Below, one piece after another: positions 1-5,000 of a stretch of DNA of 5,000 bases (the stretch's first letter is position 1; the number at the start of each line of letters is the position of its first letter). Where the stretch lies: the NCBI GenBank assembly GCA_024636395.1, contig JAGXHD010000237.1, positions 1 to 5,000 on the forward strand, given 5' to 3'. The position numbers were made by a program, and so were the translations under genes. The notes beneath the pieces were generated by a model. The model was not told where the DNA came from. It ran no database searches and worked only from the letters and a program-made list of their open reading frames with translations. This DNA is from Sulfitobacter sp. Lineage in GTDB: Bacteria > Pseudomonadota > Alphaproteobacteria > Rhodobacterales > Rhodobacteraceae.

Positions 1-467
1 ATATCGTCGCGAGCCTTAAATCGCATCCGCTCATGCGGGCTGTGCGCATCGACAAGCTCTCGCTTGCGGCCCTTGAGGCGACGCTGCGCCTCTACCTCGC
101 GCCCCATGATCCCATGCGCGATATTCCTGTGCTTGCAATGCTCTCCGCACCATTGAGCGAGATCGAGGACCGCGCGCATCAGCTTGCGCAGATGCTGCGA
201 GGCATCGGCCTGATGGAAACAGCTGTCTGCGAAAGCGTGGCCTACGCCGGGGCGGGATCGCTGCCGGATCAGGACCTGCCCAGCTTCGCGGTCTCGGTCA
301 CGCATCCCGATTTCTCACCTGACCAGCTCGCGGCCGGACTGCGCCGCGCGGCCCTGCCGGTGATCGGGCGGATCCTGCATGGATCGCTGATGCTCGATAT
401 GCGCACGGTCACGGACGCGGAAGTGGCCCATATTCTGTCAGCATTTGCGCAGATCAGCGCTCCGTGA
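1..467 (+). CDS. selA: L-seryl-tRNA(Sec) selenium transferase (SelA), C-terminal part, cut by window start
   Basis: SelA is the cytoplasmic PLP-dependent enzyme that converts Ser-tRNA(Sec) to Sec-tRNA(Sec) using selenophosphate. The reading frame is open from base 3 with no start in view (IVASLKSHPLMRAVRIDK...), so the first roughly two thirds of the gene, including the PLP lysine, lie outside the window. The visible ~154 codons carry typical SelA C-terminal features: a HPLMRAVRIDKLSLAALEATLRLY-type segment (start at about base 24; the ATG at 33 is internal), a GAGSLPDQDLPSF segment, and a closing PVIGRILHGSLMLDMRTV block. The TGA stop (465-467) overlaps the GTG start of selB, so the two are almost certainly in one operon and translationally coupled. 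Family assignment is from recognised sequence pattern and from the selB-selC context; I am confident of it. Confidence 0.93.
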   Translation, partial: IVASLKSHPLMRAVRIDKLSLAALEATLRLYLAPHDPMRDIPVLAMLSAPLSEIEDRAHQLAQMLRGIGLMETAVCESVAYAGAGSLPDQDLPSFAVSVTHPDFSPDQLAAGLRRAALPVIGRILHGSLMLDMRTVTDAEVAHILSAFAQISAP

Positions 468-2353
468 ACACTTGCTGCATTGCGGTTATCGGCCATGTGG
501 ATCATGGAAAGTCCGCCCTCGTGTGCGCGCTCACTGGAATCGAGACGAACCGGCTCCCCGAGGAGAAGGCACGTGGTATGTCTATTACGCCTGGCTATGC
601 ATACGCGCATTATAGCAGCGGCGTTGTTGATTTCATCGATGTTCCGGGACACGAGGATTTCATCGCAGCCATGGTATCGGGGGCAAGCGGCGCGCGTGCC
701 GCAATGGTGGTGATCTCGGCTGTGGAAGGCATCCGCACTCAAACGCGCGAACATCTTGAGATCGCAGCGGCACTGGGGATCGAAGTGGCGATCGTCGCGG
801 TCACTAAAGCGGATTTACTGGCGCAAGACGCCCGCGAGCTGCGGCTTGAGGCTATCCGACTTGCGCTTTCTGAATCGGGGTTTGGAGACCCTAGAACGAT
901 GTTGTGCTCTGCGCTGACGGGAGAAGGGTTGCCCGAGCTTCATGCGGAATTGGGGGCCTTGCTCGTCGCGCCGGAGCGGGCTGCGGCCCCCCTGCACGCC
1001 TTCCTTCCGATCGACCGCGTGTTCAGCCTTGCGGGGCGCGGCACCATTGTCACCGGTACGCTGCTGGGGGGTGAGATATCGCCGGATAGACGGATGCGGA
1101 TATTGCCCGAGGGGCACGGCGTTACCTTGCGGGGCTTGCAATCCCGCGGGGGGGAGCGGGACAGGGTTCAGCCCGGCGAGCGGGTCGCCGTTAATTTGCG
1201 CGGCGTGGCCGTGGAGCAGATCAGGCGCGGTGCTGTGCTTTGCGCGCCCGATGCTTTCGCGCAGTCCGTGTGCATGGACGTTGTGCTGGATGTGAAGGGG
1301 GGCAGCGGGACCGCGCTGAAACAAGGCGAAGAGGTGCGCGTTTTGCTGGGCACGGCCAGCGATGTCGCACAGGTAAGGCACTTTGCCACCGGGACTGACA
1401 GCGGGGATCAGAGCGTTTTCGCACAGTTGCGGTTCAGAAAGCCTGTCGTCGGATTTGCCGGGCAGCGGGCAGTACTGCGCCGCCTCTCGCCGCCGCAGAC
1501 ACTTGGGGGTGCGATTGTGCTTGATCCGCAGGCGCGGTTTGCGCGGGCTAATGATTTGGCACGGCGCGGGGTGCTGGCCGCTGTGCTGCGGCAGGATGCT
1601 TACTGCATCGCCCGCGCGCTGGCAAAGGCACATGGCGGTGCGTTTTACATCGAGGATTTTGCGCGCCTCGCGCGGCTGAATGAGCCTGATGCCTCCGGTG
1701 CTCTGGAAGAGAGTTTCGTTTCCGTTGGATCGGATATGTTTGCCTCGCGGGAAGACATCGAAGGTTGTACTGTAGCGATCATCGAGGCTTTGCGACGCTA
1801 CCATGCTGCAAATCCCATGGCGATGGCGGCGCCGCGCTCTGTCCTGTCTCGCCTCAAGGCGCCCGCTGCACTTGTCTGGCATGCGGAGGCCGCAGCGCTG
1901 GCGGATGATCTCCTGCGCGCCGATGGCACACATCTGGCGCTGCGCGATCATGACCCCTTTGCTCTGTTGACACCAGATCGGTTGGCGCTGCTCGAGCGGA
2001 TCGAGAAGACGGCTCTGGAGGCAGGTCTTGGACCGCCGCAAGACGGTGCGGACAATGATCTGCTTACGCTGCTGATCGACAGCGGCAGGCTCGTCGCCCT
2101 GCCCAATGTATCCCTCGGGCAGACGTTGGTGTTTCACCGCGATGCTCTTTCGGCGGCTGCACTGCAGCTGTGCGCCGCGTTTCCCGCACCTGAGCCTTTC
2201 ACGACATCGCAGGCGCGCGGTGCCCTGAATACCACCCGCCGGATCATCGTGCCAGTTCTGGAGTATTTCGATGCGCGGGGGATAACGCGACGTAGCGGCG
2301 ATACCCGTGAGATGGCGGCGGATTTTCCGGTTCCCCCGCTGCGCGCGACTTGA
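464..2353 (+). CDS. selB: Selenocysteine-specific translation elongation factor SelB
   Basis: SelB is a GTPase that carries Sec-tRNA(Sec) to ribosomes halted at UGA followed by a SECIS hairpin. The 629-residue length fits bacterial SelB (E. coli about 614). The N-terminal EF-Tu-like GTPase shows G1 GHVDHGKS (residues 10-17), G3 DVPGH (59-63), G4 TKAD (114-117) and a G5-like CSALTG. The switch I region reads RGMSITPGYAY (37-47), whereas the common form I know is RGMTIDLGYAY. Residues about 177-265 form the second beta-barrel domain (IDRVFSLAGRGTIVTGTLLG), followed by a third barrel to about 355. The rest is the SelB-specific winged-helix extension. Its last unit (about 579-617) contains ARGALNTTRRIIVPVLEYFD and GITRRSGDTREM, the module that binds the SECIS loop. 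Translation starts at GTG inside the selA stop (GTGA overlap) with no clear Shine-Dalgarno, suggesting coupling to selA. tRNA-Sec follows 16 bases after the stop. Confidence 0.97.
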   Translation: MNTCCIAVIGHVDHGKSALVCALTGIETNRLPEEKARGMSITPGYAYAHYSSGVVDFIDVPGHEDFIAAMVSGASGARAAMVVISAVEGIRTQTREHLEIAAALGIEVAIVAVTKADLLAQDARELRLEAIRLALSESGFGDPRTMLCSALTGEGLPELHAELGALLVAPERAAAPLHAFLPIDRVFSLAGRGTIVTGTLLGGEISPDRRMRILPEGHGVTLRGLQSRGGERDRVQPGERVAVNLRGVAVEQIRRGAVLCAPDAFAQSVCMDVVLDVKGGSGTALKQGEEVRVLLGTASDVAQVRHFATGTDSGDQSVFAQLRFRKPVVGFAGQRAVLRRLSPPQTLGGAIVLDPQARFARANDLARRGVLAAVLRQDAYCIARALAKAHGGAFYIEDFARLARLNEPDASGALEESFVSVGSDMFASREDIEGCTVAIIEALRRYHAANPMAMAAPRSVLSRLKAPAALVWHAEAAALADDLLRADGTHLALRDHDPFALLTPDRLALLERIEKTALEAGLGPPQDGADNDLLTLLIDSGRLVALPNVSLGQTLVFHRDALSAAALQLCAAFPAPEPFTTSQARGALNTTRRIIVPVLEYFDARGITRRSGDTREMAADFPVPPLRAT

Positions 2354-2369
2354 TAGCATTTGCACATGC

Positions 2370-2464
2370 GGAGGTGACTGGAGTCTGGTGGCTTCCCTGG
2401 TCTTCAAAACCATGGACGCGTCCGAGCGGCGTGTGGTGGGTTCGATTCCCATCCACCTTCGCCA
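2370..2464 (+). tRNA. selC: tRNA-Sec (anticodon UCA), CCA encoded
   Basis: This 95-base gene has the unusual shape of bacterial tRNA-Sec. The 8-position acceptor stem pairs 2370-2377 with 2453-2460: G-C, G.U, A-U, G-C, G-C, U-A, G-C and an A x C mismatch at the eighth pair. The anticodon loop CTTCAAA (2402-2408) gives the anticodon TCA (2404-2406), which reads UGA. A long GC-rich variable arm lies around 2415-2436 (an ACGCG / CGGCGT pairing with one bulged G). The T arm is GTGGG-TTCGATT-CCCAT, leading into the 3' acceptor strand. The discriminator is G (2461) and the CCA end is encoded (2462-2464). The loop CTTCAAA and the total length match E. coli selC as I remember it. It lies 16 bases after selB and is probably cut out of the selAB transcript or a longer one. 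The A x C pair and an imperfect D stem are the only blemishes, and I do not think they make it a pseudogene. Confidence 0.96.
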
Positions 2465-2519
2465 GATTGCTACGCTGGACAATAGGGGCGCAACCCCGCC
2501 AAGATGAAACAAACGCACG

Positions 2520-2524
2520 GGAGG
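2520..2524 (+). promoter_or_regulatory. Ribosome binding site deciding the start of the thioredoxin-fusion gene
   Basis: GGAGG lies 6 bases before the ATG at 2531. An in-frame ATG 27 bases earlier (2504) is preceded by CCCCGCCAAG, with no good Shine-Dalgarno, so the start at 2531 (MGSAELKLSL...) is preferred. Confidence 0.75.
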
Positions 2525-2530
2525 GCGGAT

Positions 2531-4120
2531 ATGGGCAGCGCTGAACTAAAGCTTTCATTGGACGATTTAACGGGCAAAGCGCACCGTTTGCCTCAGGAGC
2601 GGCCGAGCCTCATCTGTTTCGTCAAGGAGGACTGCGAGACCTGCAACACGGCAGCGCCCGTGCTAGAAGCCTTGCACGGTGCCTACGGGAGCGAGATGGC
2701 GGTCCTACTGGTTGCACAGTCAGGTGAGGCGAACGCCGTTTTTGCCGACCGGCACGGCCTCACGATGCCGGTGCTCGATGATACGGCTTGCACGGCCGCC
2801 TTTGAGTGGGACATCGAGAGTGTGCCCTCGGTGTTCTGGCTCGATGCGGAGGGCAAGATCGAGCGACAGTTCGAAGGGTTCGTGCGCACCGATTGGGAAA
2901 CGTTGACCGCAGATCTCGCCACAGCGTCCGCCCTGCCCGCCGCACAAATCGACTGGAGCAGCCTGCCGGCATGGCGGCCGGGATGTGGCTCCAAGCATCT
3001 CGATCCTTCCGTGTTCGACAAGTTGCAGGCTGAGGCCGAGGGCAGCCCGATCCGTGCGCGGCGGATCGAAGTGGCGCCCTCGGACGATGTGGCGGAATTC
3101 ATGTTCGATCAGGGCTTCTCGGACGGCTTGCCGCTGGTGCCGCCTACGCCGGAGCGGGTGATGCGGATGCTGGGCGGGACCCACCGCGATCCGCAGGAGG
3201 TGGTGGCGACCGTCCCACCAAACATGGGCGAGGCGACCATCGAAAAGATCGCGATCAATGCGGTCATGGCGGGCTGTAAACCTGAATATCTGCCGGTTGT
3301 CATCGCCGCAGTCGAGGCTGCCTGTACCGATGAATTCAATATTCATGGCGTAACCGCCACGACCATGGGGGCCGCACCCGTGATGATCGTGAACGGCCCG
3401 ATCCGGGAGCGGATCGGGATGAACAAGGGGCTTGCAGCACTCGGCTCCGGCAACCGCGCCAATGCGACCATCGGGCGGGCGCTGCGTCTCGTTGTGCGCA
3501 ACGTCGGCGGGGCGACGACGGGCGGGGTCGAGCGGTCCGTGCTGGGCAATCCAATGAAATACACGATGTGTTTCGCGGAGAACGAGGAGCGATCCCCTTG
3601 GCCCGCGCTGCATGTCGAGCGAGGATTCGCGGCCGAAGATTCCGTGGTGACGCTTTTCGCGATGACTGGTGGGCCGGTGCACATCGTCGATCAGACTTCC
3701 CGCGCGCCCGAGCAGATCGCGGGTTCGCTAGGGCTGGGGCTTGAGGGCGTGTTTTTGCCCAAACTGCGCAACCTGCCAGTAGATGCCCTGTTGGTCGTCT
3801 GTCCCGAGCATATCGACACGCTGATGCGCGAGGGGCCCTATTCCAAGGAGCGCCTGCGCGACCGGATCCAGGAAGTGACGATGCGGCCCTTGTCAGACAT
3901 GGTGCAGAACGAGGATTGCGGCGCAGGCATCCCACCTGAAAAGGCCGCCGAGATGGGACCGGAGGCGCTCGCGCAGCGGGTCCCGAAATTTGCGGGCACA
4001 GAATATATCCACATTGTCGTGGCGGGCTCGGACGCGGGAAAGTTCTCGTCTGCATTCCACGGCTGGGCGACTGGATCGGTTGGATCAATCGCCGTTTCCA
4101 AAAAAATAGATCTGGGTTAA
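2531..4120 (+). CDS. Thioredoxin-domain protein fused to a conserved region of unknown function; partner of the UGSC selenoprotein
   Basis: The protein has 529 residues from the ATG at 2531 (538 if ATG 2504 is used). Residues about 1-130 are a thioredoxin-like fold: a beta strand LICFVKED leads into the redox motif CETC (35-38), and ESVPSVFWLD carries the expected cis-proline (P99). No signal peptide or membrane segment is visible, so it is probably cytoplasmic. A linker holds PGCGSKHLDP (Cys152). From about residue 185 follows a long region that I recognise as a conserved bacterial family without known function, with GFSDGLPLVPPTPERV (from 195), AINAVMAGCKPEYLPVV (Cys249), GNRANATIGRALRLVVRNVGG, a LGNPMKYTMCFAENEE segment and NEDCGAGIPP (Cys463). 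The C-terminal part is too long and too conserved in style to be a simple reductase tail. It lies 23 bases before the UGSC selenoprotein gene and just after tRNA-Sec, so an electron-transfer or assembly role with the selenoprotein is a reasonable inference. The substrate is unknown. Confidence 0.85.
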   Translation: MGSAELKLSLDDLTGKAHRLPQERPSLICFVKEDCETCNTAAPVLEALHGAYGSEMAVLLVAQSGEANAVFADRHGLTMPVLDDTACTAAFEWDIESVPSVFWLDAEGKIERQFEGFVRTDWETLTADLATASALPAAQIDWSSLPAWRPGCGSKHLDPSVFDKLQAEAEGSPIRARRIEVAPSDDVAEFMFDQGFSDGLPLVPPTPERVMRMLGGTHRDPQEVVATVPPNMGEATIEKIAINAVMAGCKPEYLPVVIAAVEAACTDEFNIHGVTATTMGAAPVMIVNGPIRERIGMNKGLAALGSGNRANATIGRALRLVVRNVGGATTGGVERSVLGNPMKYTMCFAENEERSPWPALHVERGFAAEDSVVTLFAMTGGPVHIVDQTSRAPEQIAGSLGLGLEGVFLPKLRNLPVDALLVVCPEHIDTLMREGPYSKERLRDRIQEVTMRPLSDMVQNEDCGAGIPPEKAAEMGPEALAQRVPKFAGTEYIHIVVAGSDAGKFSSAFHGWATGSVGSIAVSKKIDLG

Positions 4121-4130
4121 GCTTTAAGCA

Positions 4131-4139
4131 AAGGAGGAG
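4131..4139 (+). promoter_or_regulatory. Strong ribosome binding site of the UGSC selenoprotein gene
   Basis: AAGGAGGAG, a near-complete match to the anti-Shine-Dalgarno, ends 4 bases before the ATG at 4144 (core GGAGG about 7 bases before it). It is the strongest such site in the window and suggests high initiation on a gene whose completion depends on UGA readthrough. Confidence 0.85.
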
Positions 4140-4143
4140 CGAT

Positions 4144-4665
4144 ATGACGACAATTCTCGACCCGACGGACGAGCGAAAACCGGTGGAGCGGCAGATTACG
4201 CCACGCAGCGGCAAACTCGACGGTGTGATCGGCCTTTTGGACATCAGCAAGCCGCGCGGGAACGTGTTTCTCGACGAGCTTGAATCCCTGCTGACGCAAA
4301 AAGCGCCCGATGTGATCGTAAAACGCTACATGAAGCCCACGTTCGCCAAGCCCTGCCCCGACGCGCTGCGCCAGCAGATGCGCGACGAATGCAGCTTTGT
4401 GATCGAAGCGCTGGCCGACTGAGGATCCTGCACGACGTGCAGTATGCACGACAATTTCTGGTTTGAAACCCAGGGGATCCCGGCTCTCGCCATCGCATCG
4501 AGTGAATTTGGTCAAGCGGCCATTGCGCAGCGCACTGCACTGGGCATGAACGACGCGCGCTACCTGCTGGTGCCGCATCCGATACAGGATGCGACAGACG
4601 CGGAGATGCGGGCCAAGGCGCACCATGCGCTGGAACAGATCATCAAAGCGCTGACCGAAAACTAG
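4144..4665 (+). CDS. UGSC family selenoprotein (in-frame UGA read as selenocysteine)
   Basis: One gene of 173 residues with Sec at residue 93 (TGA 4420-4422), ending at TAG 4663-4665. The N-terminal half contains GVIGLLDISKPRGNVFLDELE and KPTFAKPCPDALRQQ. The centre reads EALADUGSCTTCSMHDN, which is the U-G-S-C motif that names this family (some members have Cys in place of U). After the motif, ETQGIPALAIASSEFG, RTALGMNDARYLLVPHPIQD and a closing amphipathic helix match the family pattern, so conservation clearly continues past the TGA. Sec93 and Cys96 form a U-x-x-C pair, and Cys99 adds a second x-x-C step. There is no signal peptide, so it is probably cytoplasmic. The molecular function of the family is not established to my knowledge; a thiol/selenol redox or transfer role is inferred from the motif. 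The gene follows the thioredoxin-fusion gene by 23 bases, with selA, selB and tRNA-Sec upstream. Read without recoding, it would appear as a 92-residue protein plus a spurious frame starting at ATG 4444. Confidence 0.93.
4420..4422 (+). other. UGA selenocysteine codon (Sec93)
   Basis: The TGA sits exactly at the U of a U-G-S-C motif, in frame with family-like sequence on both sides. tRNA-Sec and SelB are encoded in the same window and a SECIS-like hairpin follows directly. A real stop here would remove the presumed active site and half the protein. Confidence 0.93.
4423..4450 (+). promoter_or_regulatory. Bacterial SECIS element (candidate) after the UGA
   Basis: Bacterial SECIS hairpins lie inside the coding region just 3' of the UGA and bind the SelB winged-helix tail. 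Here CGTGCA (4436-4441) pairs perfectly with TGCACG (4445-4450) around a GTA loop (4442-4444). Counting the U of UGA as 1, the loop G and U are positions 23 and 24, and the 5' helix strand starts at position 17. In E. coli fdhF, as I recall it, the SelB-critical loop bases are also G23 and U24 with a bulged U at 17, and the flanking UGCA helix bases are nearly the same. Here position 17 is C and can pair rather than bulge. A competing hairpin CTGCAC-GAC-GTGCAG (4428-4442) overlaps it. The position and loop are strong evidence; SelB binding is inferred. Confidence 0.8.
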
Positions 4666-4679
4666 GTGTCACACACATC

Positions 4680-4707
4680 GCGCAGCGGCTCTTTCGGGCC
4701 GCTGCGC
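4680..4707 (+). terminator. Hairpin between convergent genes, probable terminator
   Basis: GCGCAGCGGCTC (4680-4691) pairs with GGGCCGCTGCGC (4696-4707) around a TTTC loop, giving 12 pairs with one G.U. It begins 15 bases after the UGSC gene stop and ends 9 bases before the stop of the convergent SDR gene. No real T-run follows on either strand, so if it terminates it does so without a classic U-tract, or it works as an RNA 3'-end stabiliser. By position it would serve both genes. Confidence 0.7.
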
Positions 4708-4715
4708 TGTATAAG

Positions 4716-5000
4716 CTAAAGTTTAATGCCGCCCAATTCCGCCACGCCGGTAAAACTGCGGTTCCATGTGGGGCTGATCAGCACTTCGTTGATGCACACG
4801 TGTGGCGGCGCCTCCGCGATATAGCGGACCATCGACCCCAGATCATCCGCTTGCAGCATCCGCGCCTGATCCTCCGCCGACGGTGGCTTAGGGCGCGATT
4901 TCATGATCGGTGTTGCCACTTCGCCCGGCATGAGGGCGGTGCAGCGGATGCCGTTTACCCCCTCGTCCTGGTTGATCGAATGACTGAGCGCCACAACAGC
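4716..5000 (-). CDS. Short-chain dehydrogenase/reductase (SDR), C-terminal part, cut by window end
   Basis: The - strand frame is open to the window edge (reading AVVALSHSINQDEG...) and stops at TAG (4718-4716), so the GTG at 4994 is an internal codon, not the start. The visible 94 residues are the end of a classical SDR. The helix ALSHSINQDEG is the one that normally follows the YxxxK catalytic pair. GIRCTALMPGEVATPIM is the substrate/cofactor-closing 'PGxVxTP' region. EDQARMLQADDLGSMVRYIAEAPPHVCINEVLISP is the usual C-terminal helix and strand, with NEVLISP at the family's 'NEI-x-I-x-P' position. The Rossmann glycine motif and the catalytic Ser/Tyr/Lys lie outside the window, so the substrate cannot be judged. 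It converges on the selenoprotein gene and shows no sign of belonging to the Sec operon. Confidence 0.88.
   Translation of the reverse strand, partial: AVVALSHSINQDEGVNGIRCTALMPGEVATPIMKSRPKPPSAEDQARMLQADDLGSMVRYIAEAPPHVCINEVLISPTWNRSFTGVAELGGIKL

Noticed and set aside
2485..2497. GGGG-CGCAA-CCCC hairpin as a terminator after tRNA-Sec
   Set aside because: Only four pairs and no T-run; too weak to call.
815..2518. Long - strand open frame (567 codons) opposite selB
   Set aside because: It is a shadow of the GC-rich selB codons: the protein is low-complexity in style, rich in Arg/Gln/Pro, matches no family I know, and also runs across the tRNA gene.
2504..2530. Upstream ATG as the start of the thioredoxin-fusion protein
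   Set aside because: In frame but without a Shine-Dalgarno; the ATG at 2531 has GGAGG at 6 bases. The extra nine residues cannot be excluded.
3336..4250. Long - strand open frame opposite the thioredoxin-fusion gene and the start of the UGSC gene
   Set aside because: Arg/Ser/Pro-rich shadow translation with no recognisable motif; the + strand genes account for the sequence.
4144..4422. A free-standing 92-residue protein ending at TGA 4420-4422, with a second gene from ATG 4444
   Set aside because: The two halves are in one frame, meet at a UGSC motif, and the second ATG has no ribosome binding site. tRNA-Sec, SelB and a SECIS-like hairpin favour recoding.
4420..4422. Nonsense mutation making a pseudogene
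   Set aside because: The TGA lies exactly at the family's Sec/Cys position and the frame after it is intact and family-like, so decay is unlikely.
4716..4994. Complete small - strand gene starting at GTG 4994
   Set aside because: The frame continues to the window edge with SDR-like residues, so this is the tail of a longer SDR gene.

Overview
The window looks like chromosomal DNA of a GC-rich bacterium, most likely an alphaproteobacterium (possibly a marine Rhodobacterales-type organism; this rests on base composition, protein style and gene combination, not on a search). It is a compact selenocysteine (Sec) locus. It carries the end of selA (Sec synthase), all of selB (the Sec-specific elongation factor) and selC (tRNA-Sec with a UCA anticodon). 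These are followed by a thioredoxin-domain protein and a small selenoprotein of the UGSC family, all on the + strand. A convergent short-chain dehydrogenase fragment closes the window on the - strand.

Layout: 1-467 is the C-terminal third of SelA. Its TGA overlaps the GTG start of selB by 4 bases (GTGA, 464-467). selB runs to 2353. The tRNA-Sec gene starts only 16 bases later (2370-2464, CCA encoded). After 66 bases comes a 529-residue protein (2531-4120) with an N-terminal thioredoxin fold (CETC) joined to a long conserved region of unknown function. Then, 23 bases further and behind a strong ribosome binding site, lies the UGSC selenoprotein gene (4144-4665). A perfect hairpin (4680-4707) separates it from the convergent SDR gene (4716 to the end).

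The key point is that 4144-4665 looks like two short open frames split by TGA at 4420-4422, but it is one frame reading ...EALAD-U-GSCTTCSMHD... The tRNA-Sec and SelB needed to read that UGA lie directly upstream. Just after the UGA is a hairpin whose apical loop puts G and U at positions 23 and 24 counted from the U of UGA. As I recall it, this is the geometry of the E. coli fdhF SECIS element that SelB binds. An automatic annotation would probably truncate this protein at 92 residues and lose its active site.

Inferred working model: SelA and SelB with tRNA-Sec make and deliver Sec; the UGSC protein uses it in a U-x-x-C redox or nucleophilic site; and the thioredoxin-fusion protein made from the adjacent gene is a plausible functional partner. 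The substrate of this two-gene module cannot be told from the sequence. selD (selenophosphate synthetase) is not in the window.
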